DNA from: Actinoallomurus iriomotensis
GTDB taxonomy: Bacteria > Actinomycetota > Actinomycetes > Streptosporangiales > Streptosporangiaceae
Direction of reading: 5' to 3'
Length of the DNA stretch: 64,000 nucleotides
Assembly (NCBI RefSeq): GCF_030269445.1
Contig: NZ_BSTJ01000011.1
Location: 1-64,000, forward strand
The notes beneath the pieces were generated by a model. That model saw nothing but the letters and a program-made list of their open reading frames with translations, did no database searches and was not told the DNA's origin. The translations under genes and the position numbers were made by a program. Numbering within the stretch: the stretch's first letter is position 1; every line of letters starts with the position of its first letter. Positions 26,049 to 35,096 of the stretch are shown piece by piece.

Positions 26049-26668
26049 GAGGCGGGTTGGCGGGTGGCGGTGATCTGGCCGGTGTTGCCGGTGGAGGCGA
26101 ACTCGACCGCATACACCCGCCAGCCGCCAGAACCGTCGTCGTCCTGGTCGGCGGTACGGGCGAGGGTGAGGGCGTAGTGATCGGTGTCGGCGCGGTTGGC
26201 GTGCGCGGTGGCGACGTGCTCGGTGACGGCGACCAGGAAGGTGATCGAGGTGGGGCCGAGCGCGCGGATCGCCTCGGGCCGGGCGTGGGCGGTGGTGATC
26301 TGCTGGAGGCGGCGCCGCTGGGTGAGGGTGGCGGGGTCGGCGGCGGCGCGTTCGACGACTGTGCGGAGTTGCGGGCTCATCATGGGCGCCAGGCGGTTCA
26401 GATAGGCCGAGGGCGTCTCGTCGTAACGGTGGCTGGCGAAGGTGGCGGCGAATCGGGTGGCGAGGCCGGCGGCTTGGCTGATCTGCCCACCGTCGAACGG
26501 CAGCAAAGCCGTGCCGTCGAGAAAGGCGGGTGTCGCGGCCGGGCGGGAGCTGCTGGTCCGTCGGTCAGCGGGGTCGGCGGTTTTGGCGTGGTGGGAGCCG
26601 CGGACGGCCAGGAGCGCCACGGCGAAGAGAGCGACGCCGGCTGCGGCGATGGCGAGTTTGATGTTCAT
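26045..26668 (-). CDS. VirB8/TcpC-like conjugation protein, 207 aa
   Basis: ATG at 26668 in ATGA overlap with the upstream gene. A single N-terminal membrane helix (IKLAIAAAGVALFAVALLAV) is followed by a short basic linker and a ~150-residue soluble domain: GLATRFAATFASHRYDETPS, YLNRLAPMMSPQLRTVVER, YAVEFASTGNTGQI. Size, topology and position in a type IV secretion operon fit VirB8/TcpC proteins, whose NTF2-like domain bridges channel parts. Sequence alone gives no firm family match, so this is partly inference from context. Confidence 0.6.
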   Translation of the reverse strand: MNIKLAIAAAGVALFAVALLAVRGSHHAKTADPADRRTSSSRPAATPAFLDGTALLPFDGGQISQAAGLATRFAATFASHRYDETPSAYLNRLAPMMSPQLRTVVERAAADPATLTQRRRLQQITTAHARPEAIRALGPTSITFLVAVTEHVATAHANRADTDHYALTLARTADQDDDGSGGWRVYAVEFASTGNTGQITATRQPAS

Positions 26669-27576
26669 GCTCGTTCTCCCGTCGTGCTCGTGGTTGTGGT
26701 GGGGGTCAGTTCGGTGAGCCGCCGTCGCTGTGGCGTACCGGGGATACGCCATGCGGGTCCGGCGGGTCCGCCGGCGGTCTGCAGGGCTTGGGGTGTGGTG
26801 GTGGCGATGAGCGGACCGCCGGCGGTGGTGAGGCGGGTGTGGAGGTGGTCTTCGCGGGGCGGGTTCGGCAGGGCGAAGAGCACGGGGGTGTCGGTGATGC
26901 CGGTGAGTTCGGCCAGGGCGGTGTAGTCGCCGATCTTGACGAGCAGCCGGGGCAAAGGTTCGGTGCCGGTGTCGTACTCGACGAAGAAGTCGGTCTCGTG
27001 GCCGTCTTGGTGCCAGCGGCCGTAGCCGTCGGGGCGGGCGTATTTGCCCCAGGTGGCTTGGCAGCGGCGTTCGGACCACCAGGTGAGCAGAGCGGCGCCG
27101 GGGTGGGTGCGGCCGTGGTGGGCCAGGGCGGTGAAGATGCCGTTGGCGCCGATGAGGTGGTGCAGTTTGTCGGAGTGGGCCAACGCGAGGGCACGGTCGA
27201 GGCGGTAGCCGAAGGCGGTGAGGGTTTGGCCGCGGCGGGCGGCGAGGACGGCGGCGCCGGCGGGGCCGAGGACGTAGTGCAAGGGGGCGGAGCCGGTGGC
27301 CATCGCGGGCCGGAACCGTTCCAGGGCGCGGAGCCGCCACAGGGCGAGGAGCCGGTGGGTGGTGGTGCTGACCGATGGGAAGGCGAGTTGCTGGATCTGG
27401 TGGGTGGTCAGCGCGCGGTGTTCGTGCAGGATTTCCAGCAGCCACCGGTCCCGGGGGGTGAGGCGGGTGGCCAGCGTTGCGATCAGTTCCGGGCTGACGC
27501 GTGGCCGGACCGGGCTCGCGGTGGTCGTGCCTGCTCCGATGTAGGAGCGGGCGCGGCCGGTGGTGGGTGTGGGCAT
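26665..27576 (-). CDS. Replication-relaxation family protein (Replic_Relax), 303 aa
   Basis: ATG at 27576 follows GGAGGA. The N-terminal winged helix is clear: LTPRDRWLLEILHEHRALTT, HQIQQLAFPS, TTTHRLLALWRLRALERF. This is followed by HYVLGPAGAAVLAARRG and, later, TWWSERRC and ETDFFVEYDTGTEPLPRLL, a DxxExD-like acidic set seen in PF13814 proteins. Such proteins are found with VirB4/VirD4 genes in actinobacterial conjugative elements and are proposed to act in DNA processing or replication of the element. No classical relaxase HUH motif is present in this window, so this is the best relaxase candidate. Confidence 0.8.
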   Translation of the reverse strand: MPTPTTGRARSYIGAGTTTASPVRPRVSPELIATLATRLTPRDRWLLEILHEHRALTTHQIQQLAFPSVSTTTHRLLALWRLRALERFRPAMATGSAPLHYVLGPAGAAVLAARRGQTLTAFGYRLDRALALAHSDKLHHLIGANGIFTALAHHGRTHPGAALLTWWSERRCQATWGKYARPDGYGRWHQDGHETDFFVEYDTGTEPLPRLLVKIGDYTALAELTGITDTPVLFALPNPPREDHLHTRLTTAGGPLIATTTPQALQTAGGPAGPAWRIPGTPQRRRLTELTPTTTTSTTGERA

Positions 27577-27614
27577 GGCAGTCCTCCAAACGTTGCTGGG
27601 ACGTCGGGTTTCGG

Positions 27615-30107
27615 TTAGGCCGGTGGCTGTGCCGAGGGCGGCTCGTCTCCCAGGCCGCCGCTCGCCGTCTGGTGTGAGGCCGTTTCGGTCTCATCAGGGT
27701 CGGGGTGGCGGGGGTCGTGGAGCGGGGGTCGCCGGTGGGTGGTCGCGGCGTTCGTACGCGCGGCGTTCCGGCAGAGCTCGGCGCGGCCCGGGGCGGGGCC
27801 GGGGAGGGGCCGGGTGGTGAGGGTGAAGGCGGGGGTTTCGCTGTTGGCGGTGATGAGGCGGGCGGCGGCTTGGTAGGCGGCCAGGTTGGTCAGGTCGTGT
27901 TCGGTCAGGTTCGGGCGGGTGAGCGGAGCCAGGTCGCGGGCGTCGTGGGGGGAGACGGCGAAGATGACTTTGTTGCGGGCGTTGGTGGCGACGGCGTCCC
28001 GCATTCCGGGTGGGAACTGCGCGAGGTTTTGGTGCGCGAGGGTGACCGAGAGGCGGTAGGCGCGAGCTTCGGCGAGCATTTCCTCGATGCCGTGGGGCAG
28101 GTTGAGGAAGCTGTGGGCCTCATCTATGACCAGGGCGGCGTCCCGGCGCCGGGTTTCGGGTTGGTGGGCGCGGGCGGTGATGGCTTCCCAGACTTTGGCG
28201 ACCACGAACGAGCCCAGCAGCCGGGCGGTGTCGTCACCGAGGGTGCCCTTGGGGACCCGCACGAGCAGCAGTCCGCCGCCATCGAGCAGGCGGGGCATGT
28301 TGAGGCCGGGGCCAGGCGTGCCGACGACGGCGCGGACGAAGGGACGCAGGAGGAAGGCGCGGAGTTTGTTCATCACCGGCCCGATCACATTCGCCCGCGC
28401 TTCCGGTGACAGGCCGGAGTACCAGCTCCAAAAGCCGGTGAGGATGTCGTCGGTGAGACGGCGGGTCGCCCGTGCCCGGTAGGTCTCATCGGTCAACAGC
28501 CGGGGGACGTCGGCGAGGGTCGCGCCAGCGGTTTGCTGGAGGGTGAGGACGGCGGAGCGGAGGATGTCGTCGGTGCGGGGGCCCCAGGAGTCGGCGAAGA
28601 TCCTGCGGAAGATCCCGACCAGGTTGTCCCCGGCCAGGTTCGCGTCCGGCCCTGCCAGGACGCCGAGGGCGGGTGGTGGGGTGGTGTCGGGGTCGATCAG
28701 CCACACCCGGGACGCCGCGCTTTCGGGGAGGCGGTCGAGGAGGTCGTTGATCAGGTCCCCGCGCGGGTCGATGACCACCGCGGCCCGGCCCGCAGACGCG
28801 TCGGTGAGGATGAGGTGGGCCAGGAGAGTGGACTTGCCGGCGCCGGTCGCGCCCAGAACGTGCAGGTGCTGGCGCGCGTCCGGTACGCGCAACGCGATGG
28901 GGCGGGCGGGTCCGGCGTCGGCGTCGCCGAGGAGTTTGCAGCTACGCCCGCCGGCCGCGACCTGCGGGGGTGGGGGGATCGAGTTCGCGCCGGCGCGGGC
29001 CAGGCCGGGCACGGCGGGGTCGTAGGGAAGGTGCGCGATCGCCGCCAGCTCACTGACCGACAGCAGATCTCCATGGCCCATCCGCCGTTCGGTGAGGGCG
29101 CGGGCGGGGTGGGGGAGGCGGTGGCGGGTGAAGTGGTTGCGGCCGGAGAAGACGGCGAAGGCGGCGGCGAGCGCGTGCGCCCGGCCTCGGACCCAGGCCC
29201 GGCTCGCCACCGGGTCGGTGGTGAAACTGGTGGCGGCGGCGTAGCGGATGGCCACGGCGAAACGCGGTGCGGCGGCCTTGTCGAGGATCGCGCGGATCTC
29301 TCCCGCCCGTTCCGGATGCGTCGCCACGACCCCTGTCGTGCGGGTTGGCGTGGTGCCGGGGGTGAGCAGGTCCAGCAGCCGCCCGACCATGCTGGGTTGG
29401 GTGGCGCCGCGCAGGTGGGCTGCGGCTCGGTAGGCGCGGCCGAGGCGGTGTCCGGTGACAGGGCGGACCAGGATCTGCACGAGGGCGGTCTGGTTCGGGC
29501 CGATACCGGTGCCCGCACCCAGCAGGGGACGGATCGGGTCCTCAGCGTGGGTGGTGTTGATCGGGTGGTGGTCGGGGCGCGCCAGCCGCAGCACCCCGCC
29601 CGTCGCCATCGCGTGGCCAGGGAACGGCGAGGTAGGGGCGGTGATGGTGGTGCGGGCGGCGGGCCAGGCCGCCTCGATGGCACGCGCGATCAGCGCGGTG
29701 GGAACAACGCCGGGTACCCACAGCCGGATGTGCAGTTGGGGACCGTCCCAGAGGTATTCAAAAGCCAGGTGCGGTTGGTCGAACAGCCATCGTTTGAAGC
29801 GGGGGCGCAGCAGCCCGATCAGGTTTGCCCAGAACACCGCCGCGGCCGGCTCAGCGACCTGGGGCGGAACCTGGATGTGCACCACGCGGGCACCCTGGGT
29901 GAGCCGGTGCTGCCGCCACCGCCGGATGACTTCCCGGCCGGTCAGCGCGAGCGCTGTGACGGCGAGCGCCGTCCCGGCCACGGGGACCAGATGCGCAAGC
30001 AGCAAGTGGATGACCAGATGCCACCCAAGCGTCAAAGCCCCGAGAGGATCTTGGACCAGCCGGCCGGCCGGCGAGGTTGTTACCGCGTCCCTGCGAAGGC
30101 GGATCAC
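27615..30107 (-). CDS. Type IV coupling protein, VirD4/TraD-like ATPase, 830 aa
   Basis: GTG at 30107 overlaps the VirB4 stop. Two membrane segments lie near the start (~25-60, LGWHLVIHLLLAHLVPVAG). Walker A is LGATGAGKSTLL at ~422, followed by VVIDPRGDLINDLL; Walker B is AALVIDEAHSFL at ~661, then VTLAHQNLAQFP, the motif of TraD/TraM-recognition domains. The C-terminal ~50 residues are Pro/Thr/His-rich. In conjugation this ATPase brings the DNA-relaxase complex to the channel. Gene order VirB4-VirD4-Replic_Relax is standard for actinobacterial elements of this kind. Confidence 0.9.
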   Translation of the reverse strand: MIRLRRDAVTTSPAGRLVQDPLGALTLGWHLVIHLLLAHLVPVAGTALAVTALALTGREVIRRWRQHRLTQGARVVHIQVPPQVAEPAAAVFWANLIGLLRPRFKRWLFDQPHLAFEYLWDGPQLHIRLWVPGVVPTALIARAIEAAWPAARTTITAPTSPFPGHAMATGGVLRLARPDHHPINTTHAEDPIRPLLGAGTGIGPNQTALVQILVRPVTGHRLGRAYRAAAHLRGATQPSMVGRLLDLLTPGTTPTRTTGVVATHPERAGEIRAILDKAAAPRFAVAIRYAAATSFTTDPVASRAWVRGRAHALAAAFAVFSGRNHFTRHRLPHPARALTERRMGHGDLLSVSELAAIAHLPYDPAVPGLARAGANSIPPPPQVAAGGRSCKLLGDADAGPARPIALRVPDARQHLHVLGATGAGKSTLLAHLILTDASAGRAAVVIDPRGDLINDLLDRLPESAASRVWLIDPDTTPPPALGVLAGPDANLAGDNLVGIFRRIFADSWGPRTDDILRSAVLTLQQTAGATLADVPRLLTDETYRARATRRLTDDILTGFWSWYSGLSPEARANVIGPVMNKLRAFLLRPFVRAVVGTPGPGLNMPRLLDGGGLLLVRVPKGTLGDDTARLLGSFVVAKVWEAITARAHQPETRRRDAALVIDEAHSFLNLPHGIEEMLAEARAYRLSVTLAHQNLAQFPPGMRDAVATNARNKVIFAVSPHDARDLAPLTRPNLTEHDLTNLAAYQAAARLITANSETPAFTLTTRPLPGPAPGRAELCRNAARTNAATTHRRPPLHDPRHPDPDETETASHQTASGGLGDEPPSAQPPA

Positions 30108-31969
30108 AGGTCCCCCTCCTCATCCAGACCGGTGTGCAACTCCAACTCCTCGATGCCGGAACCGGCCGCACCGAACTCGCCGGCTCCATCGGTGAATTCG
30201 AGCGCGGCGAGGACGGCCGGGTCGGTGGTGGCGAGCGCGTCTTCGCCCGGGCTGGCCACGACGTCGAAGGCGACCCGGTCGGCGCCGGCGAGCAAGAGTC
30301 CTTGGCCGCGGCGGGCCGAAGCCAGGAGTTGGCGTTCGCCGTCGGTGAGGGCGAAGGCGTCGGTGATCTGGTCGAGGGCTTGGGGTGCTTGGCGGAGCAG
30401 GATCTGGGTGGCGGCGTTGGCGACGACGGCTTGACCGAGGTCGGAGCCGAGGACGTCGGCGGCGTCTTGGGTGATGACGGTCAGTCCGGCCCAGTGCTTG
30501 CGGGCCGCTTTGGCCATCCGGTACAGGAACTTCGCGCCTTCGGTCTGGCGCATCAGCAGCCAGCCCTCATCCACCACGACCAGGCGTGGCTTGCGTCTGT
30601 TCACGTCGGTGACGCGCCGCCAGATCACATCCAACGTCAGTAGCGTCCCGACGGTCTTCAGCTCCTCGGGCAGATCCCGCAGGGAAAAAACGATCAGGTG
30701 GGAGTCGGGGCGGGTGGTGGTGGGGTCGGCGAACAACTGGCGCCAGGTCCCGGTTACATACGGTGCGAGCCGGGCCGCGAGCTCGCCTGCGGCGGGGTCG
30801 CCGTCGTTTCCCAGGGCGGTGGCCAGGTCGGGCAGGGTGGGCGGCTGGCGGGTCCAGGTGCGCGGGTCGGCGGTCAGCCCGGCGTCGTGGTATGCGGCGA
30901 CGATGGCGCGGTCGAGGGCGGCGCGTTCGGGTGGGGTGAGCGGGGTTTCGCACAACACGGAGATGAAGGTGTGGATGAACAGCGCCCGCCGGGTGAGCGC
31001 GTCCTTCGTCTTGTGCGCGCCGGGTGGCAGGTCGAACGGGTTGAGGCGGACACCGTCGGCGCCGAGGGCGATGTGTGCACCACCGACGGCCTGGGCGAGC
31101 CGTTGGTATTCGTTTTCGGGGTCGATGACGCAGACGTCGACGCCGGTGAACAGCGACCGCAGAATCTCCAGCTTGGCGAGGTAGGACTTGCCGGCACCTG
31201 AGCGGGCCAGGATCACGGAGTTGTGGTTGTCGCAGGTGAACCGGTCCCACATCACGAGTGAGGCTGATGCCGCGTTCACCCCGTACAGCACGGCGTGCTC
31301 ACCCAGGTCGGCGTGCAGATCCGGGGAGGTGAACGGGAACGCGGCCGCCAGGGCGCTGGTGTCGAACGTGCGCCCGGTACCGAGAAGGTCGACACCGAAG
31401 GGGAGGGTGGTGATCCAACCTTGCAGGGCCCGGAAGGTGGTGGGCTTGGCGTCGATCAGCAAGCCGGCCGCCAGCGCCCGCACCCGGGAAACTTCCTCAT
31501 CCAGCTCGGCCGGGGTGCGGGCGTGGACCGTCAGGGACAGGCCGACCTGGAAGAGACGGCCTTCGCCGCGGGCCAGTCGTGCGGCCAGATCGTGGGCGTC
31601 TGTGGCGGCGGCGTCGGCTTCGAAGTCGATCAGCCGTCCCTGCTCATAATCGGATCGGGCGCCGGCCTCCAGGCGGGCGAGGCGCCGACGTAGCCGACTC
31701 GCCGCGACGGCGGGTGGGATCGGATTGATGTGCAGGGCAACGTCGAGGCGGCCGGGGTAGGTCAGGAGGGGTTCGAGCCAGCCGAGCCCGACCTCACGCG
31801 GATACCCGGTGACCACCAGCGACGCGCACACTCCCTCGCTCAGGTCAAGGCGACGCGGCTGGACTCCGATGGCGGGCGGCCCGAACGGTGCCCCCGCATG
31901 GTCCTCATCGGCGGAGTCATCGATGGAGGGCCGGAGCCAGGCGGGGAGGAGGGAGGTGATCGGTTTCAT
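30104..31969 (-). CDS. VirB4-like conjugation ATPase, 621 aa
   Basis: Starts in ATGA overlap with the PrgI gene. The N-terminal ~230 residues are the VirB4-specific region (SLVVTGYPREVGLGWLEPLL and the TTFRALQGWITTLPFG box). Walker A is ARSGAGKSYLAK at ~254-265, then DPENEYQRLA; Walker B is RLVVVDEGWLLM at ~466, followed by TVITQDAADVLGS and TQILLRQ, as in TraC/VirB4. It powers pilus and channel assembly and, with PrgI and VirB6, defines a type IV secretion system of Gram-positive type. Complete at normal length for the actinobacterial group, which lacks long extensions. Confidence 0.92.
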   Translation of the reverse strand: MKPITSLLPAWLRPSIDDSADEDHAGAPFGPPAIGVQPRRLDLSEGVCASLVVTGYPREVGLGWLEPLLTYPGRLDVALHINPIPPAVAASRLRRRLARLEAGARSDYEQGRLIDFEADAAATDAHDLAARLARGEGRLFQVGLSLTVHARTPAELDEEVSRVRALAAGLLIDAKPTTFRALQGWITTLPFGVDLLGTGRTFDTSALAAAFPFTSPDLHADLGEHAVLYGVNAASASLVMWDRFTCDNHNSVILARSGAGKSYLAKLEILRSLFTGVDVCVIDPENEYQRLAQAVGGAHIALGADGVRLNPFDLPPGAHKTKDALTRRALFIHTFISVLCETPLTPPERAALDRAIVAAYHDAGLTADPRTWTRQPPTLPDLATALGNDGDPAAGELAARLAPYVTGTWRQLFADPTTTRPDSHLIVFSLRDLPEELKTVGTLLTLDVIWRRVTDVNRRKPRLVVVDEGWLLMRQTEGAKFLYRMAKAARKHWAGLTVITQDAADVLGSDLGQAVVANAATQILLRQAPQALDQITDAFALTDGERQLLASARRGQGLLLAGADRVAFDVVASPGEDALATTDPAVLAALEFTDGAGEFGAAGSGIEELELHTGLDEEGDL

Positions 31970-32958
31970 CGCCTGGCCTCCGCCTGGTTTCCGTACGTGA
32001 TGGGCTCGTCCGGCATGGCCTGGCCCGGGTCCATCGGTGGCGCGGTCGGGTCGGCTGCGGCAGCCAGTACCGCTGCGGCTTGGGCGCCGTCGAGGAGGTA
32101 GGCGGTGATGCCAGCGGCGGCCAGAGCGCGGGTTGTCTGCTCGGCGCGCTGCAGTACCCGCAGCGCCGCCGCCTCCGCATCCCCGAACCTCCGCGCCTCC
32201 GCGCCGGTGCCGGTGCCGGTGCCGTGGGCGGTGGAGGGTTCGCGGAGCACGATGAGGACCTGGCGTCCGAGCAGTTCGCGGGTAGCGGCCAGCTCGCCCA
32301 GGAACCTGGCGTGGTCCAGCGCCGCGTCTTCCAGCGCCGGGTGCGGCAGTCCCGCCGCGCGTTCTTGCAGAAGCGTGATGGCGGGGGCCAGGTTAATCGG
32401 CTGGGCGTGCACGAGGATCTGCACCGGGCCCGTGAGGGCGTTGAGCCAGCCACCGAACGCGCCGACCAGGGCGGCCTGCTCATTGGGGGTGCGCAGGGCG
32501 AAGCTGACGGTGGTACAGGCCACGATGACCGCGACGCCCTCGGCGCCGAGGTTGATCGCGCCGTCACCGCGGATCGCACGCGCTGGAAGCCGCAGCGGTG
32601 CCGGCAACGGCGCCTCTGGTCGTGCCGCGGCGGCCCAGGCTGGCAAAGCCGGGATCGGGTTCGGGGCCAGAATGAGCCGGCGGGGCCGACGGGCGTGGGC
32701 AAGGGCGTGCAGGGCGAGCCGGTCCACGGTGACGCCGTCACGTTCGGCCAGCGCAAGCGCAGCGGCCACCCCGATGAGGGGGACGGCCAGGGCGGCGAAC
32801 ACCGGGAACGGGATGAGGGTGCTGGTGGCCAGATACAGCGCCCACACCAGCAGGGCGGTGGGCGTGAGGATGGCGAGCTGGCGTGCGGTCAGATTGCCGA
32901 CGAGGCGGTCCTCGTGGTCCAAGTTCGCGGGGATCGTCACCGTATACGGGCTCATCAC
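31966..32958 (-). CDS. PrgI-family membrane protein, 330 aa
   Basis: The start is a GTG/ATG pair at 32958/32955, with GGAGGAA upstream. The N-terminal 80 residues are the PrgI domain: TIPANLDHEDRLVGNLTARQ then two adjacent membrane helices (LAILTPTALLVWALYLATS, FPVFAALAVPLIGVAAALAL). A long soluble C-terminal half (PNEQAALVGAFGGWLNAL, PVQILVHAQPINL) follows, as in actinobacterial VirB3/PrgI-like proteins encoded next to VirB4. It is probably the inner-membrane partner of VirB4. Stop and start codons overlap on both sides of this gene. Confidence 0.85.
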   Translation of the reverse strand: MMSPYTVTIPANLDHEDRLVGNLTARQLAILTPTALLVWALYLATSTLIPFPVFAALAVPLIGVAAALALAERDGVTVDRLALHALAHARRPRRLILAPNPIPALPAWAAAARPEAPLPAPLRLPARAIRGDGAINLGAEGVAVIVACTTVSFALRTPNEQAALVGAFGGWLNALTGPVQILVHAQPINLAPAITLLQERAAGLPHPALEDAALDHARFLGELAATRELLGRQVLIVLREPSTAHGTGTGTGAEARRFGDAEAAALRVLQRAEQTTRALAAAGITAYLLDGAQAAAVLAAAADPTAPPMDPGQAMPDEPITYGNQAEARR

Positions 32959-34721
32959 CTGTTCCTCCGATCAGAACGCGCAGTAGAGCCGGGATGCGGG
33001 CGAGCGGTGTGGCGGCGGGCACGGGCTTCGGCGTCACCGAGCGCGGCAGCGTCGGCGAGGCGGCGCGGGGACCGGCCCGCCGCGGCCGTGCCCGGAGCGG
33101 GGAAGGGCAGCGGAAGGTCGCCCTGGCGGCCGGCCCGTGGTGGCGGGGCGGGCAGGCGGGTCTGGACGTAGCGGGGGCGGATCGGCAAAGACGTTTGGGT
33201 CCAGCGGGGCGGCCGAGCTGCGGTGCCGGGAAGCCGCAGCTGCGTCCACCGCGCCGCCGGAGCCGTCGGCTGTGGCGCGGGGCGGCCGGGCCGTTCCAGC
33301 GGCAGCTGCTCCCCGCGAGGAGGGTGGCGTGGTCTTTCCAGCGGCAGCTCGAGCTGCTCCCCGCGGACAGGTCCGCCGGACGGTGGTGCTGGCACCGACG
33401 GCGGCGGCTGGGACGCGGCCGGGGGCGGGCGGCGCGGACCACCACCCTTACCTGTGGTGCGGGTACCAGCGAGAGCGGACACGCGCCGGACGATCAAGAC
33501 GGCGGCGAGGGTACGGACGATCCGCACGAGCGGGCTACCGCTCACCCCACCCCGGCTGATCATCCGGACCACCCAGGACGGGATGCGCACCAGGATGTAA
33601 AACAGGCAGATCACCAGCACCAGATCGAGCATCGAATGCGGTGTCCGGAATCCGAAGACGGCTTTCTGGTCGGAGGCGAAGAACACCCGCAGGCCGGCGG
33701 TCAGCACCAGCGATTGCGCGACCTGGATGGCCAGCACCCCACCGATCGCCCGCCACCACAACCGCGCCACCCCTTCGGTCTGGGGGAGCGCATGGCAGGC
33801 GAGTGCGAGCGGCGCTGCGACGGTCAACAACACCAGCGCCATGAGCCGCAGCGCGAAAGTGAACACCACCACCTGCGCCGCGATCACCGCGACCAGTGCC
33901 AGCAGCATCAAGAACACATCGTTCGGGCCCGTCGTTGCCGCGAGCACCAGACCTTGAAGGGCTTTTGCGGCCTGGGCCGGGTCGACGCCCTTGCCCATCA
34001 ACGCCGCCGACACGGCGTTCGCCATGTCGATGGCCGGGCCGATCACAAGCAGGTTCGCGTTCGCGGCCACCACGGCGACAATGAGGCGCGGGGCGATGTC
34101 CTTGGCGGTATAAGAGGTCTGCAGGCTCTGGTGGCCCATCACCAGCATCCCGCCGATGACCACCAACAACACGAAACAGCTGTTCGCGACCCACACCGAC
34201 GTTGTCCACATGCTGTGGACACGAGAGATCTGATCGACACGCGGAGCGGCCAGCACCGAACCGGCCAAAAAGCGGAACACCGGGTTGACCGCGGCGGAGA
34301 CCACGGCGCGGAAGAACCCGGTGATCGCCCGGCATCCCAGATCGAGCATCCCGCACCCCGAACCGCCGTCCGGAGCAACAGGCGAGGTCGGGTCGGTGCC
34401 GGGCGCGCCGGACGTGCCGGGGCTCGCCGTCGATGCCGTGCCGGGGGAGGCTGCGGGCGGCGTCGTCGAGGCGGGGCTCGGGGTCGGTGTGTCGGCCGGC
34501 GGGGAACTGACCGCCGCAGAGCTGTCCGGCGGCGAGCTGTCCGGCAGTGCCTCGACCGGTGGTGTGGGCGCCGCGAGTTCCCGTGAGATCGCCCGCCCAT
34601 CCGCGGGGAGAGCAGCGGTGGCGGTGGGGGCGAAACCGATGGCGGTGACCGCGATCAGGATCATCGTCCATGCCGCCACGATCACCGGCAGCCAGGCACG
34701 GGAAGGCTTGAGGAGATGCAT
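32955..34721 (-). CDS. VirB6/TrbL-like polytopic channel protein, 588 aa
   Basis: A signal-like segment (~12-37) is followed by a Thr/Pro/Ser linker to ~115. About seven membrane helices lie between ~130 and ~400 (e.g. VANSCFVLLVVIGGMLVMGH, LMALVLLTVAAPLALACHAL, LDLVLVICLFYILVRIPSWV). The C-terminal ~160 residues are Pro/Arg-rich with short repeats such as RGEQLELPLERP, RGEQLPLERP and RWTQLRLPG. VirB6/TrbL proteins form the inner-membrane channel. The repeat tail is a likely cytoplasmic docking region. The gene lies between the pilin-like gene and PrgI. Confidence 0.85.
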   Translation of the reverse strand: MHLLKPSRAWLPVIVAAWTMILIAVTAIGFAPTATAALPADGRAISRELAAPTPPVEALPDSSPPDSSAAVSSPPADTPTPSPASTTPPAASPGTASTASPGTSGAPGTDPTSPVAPDGGSGCGMLDLGCRAITGFFRAVVSAAVNPVFRFLAGSVLAAPRVDQISRVHSMWTTSVWVANSCFVLLVVIGGMLVMGHQSLQTSYTAKDIAPRLIVAVVAANANLLVIGPAIDMANAVSAALMGKGVDPAQAAKALQGLVLAATTGPNDVFLMLLALVAVIAAQVVVFTFALRLMALVLLTVAAPLALACHALPQTEGVARLWWRAIGGVLAIQVAQSLVLTAGLRVFFASDQKAVFGFRTPHSMLDLVLVICLFYILVRIPSWVVRMISRGGVSGSPLVRIVRTLAAVLIVRRVSALAGTRTTGKGGGPRRPPPAASQPPPSVPAPPSGGPVRGEQLELPLERPRHPPRGEQLPLERPGRPAPQPTAPAARWTQLRLPGTAARPPRWTQTSLPIRPRYVQTRLPAPPPRAGRQGDLPLPFPAPGTAAAGRSPRRLADAAALGDAEARARRHTARPHPGSTARSDRRNR

Positions 34722-34727
34722 CCGGGC

Positions 34728-35096
34728 TCACCCGCCCACGAAGCTTTGGAGGATCTTCACCAGGAGAGGTGCCAGCAGCGCACCGCCGAACCCGATCGCG
34801 GCGTTCTTCAGCGCCTCCTTGCCCTTGGCGACCTCTCCCGGATCGCCGCCGGCCAGCAGCAGGCGCAAGAACCCGATGGTCAAGAACAACGTCGCGAGGG
34901 AGACCAAAAGCCCGACCAGCCACTTGGTGATGGCTCCGATCACCGTCGGCAGGTCCTTCGGCTCCGCGCCCAAGACCGCCGCATGCGCATCGATCGCCGG
35001 AACCAGCAGCACCACGGCGACTGTCACCGCCGGGACCGCGGCGGCGGACAGGGCCGGCGCGAGGCCTGCGATGAACTTTCGGGTGCGGCGTTTCAT
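34728..35096 (-). CDS. VirB2-like pilin/membrane subunit, 122 aa
   Basis: ATG at 35096 overlaps the stop of the upstream regulator. A signal peptide (ALSAAAVPAVTVAVVLLVPA, cleavage near AHA-AV) is followed by two membrane helices (ITKWLVGLLVSLATLFLTIG and AAIGFGGALLAPLLVKILQS) separated by a short basic loop GGDPGEVAKGKEALKN. This small two-helix protein with the K-x-AL-KNA loop matches the pilin-like VirB2/TrbC class of Gram-positive systems. It stands directly before VirB6/TrbL, as expected. Confidence 0.8.
   Translation of the reverse strand: MKRRTRKFIAGLAPALSAAAVPAVTVAVVLLVPAIDAHAAVLGAEPKDLPTVIGAITKWLVGLLVSLATLFLTIGFLRLLLAGGDPGEVAKGKEALKNAAIGFGGALLAPLLVKILQSFVGG

Noticed and set aside
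28533-30434. A 633-codon open frame on the plus strand through the VirD4 gene
   Set aside because: Antisense to a complete VirD4/TraD ATPase with Walker motifs; no ribosome site and no recognisable domain.
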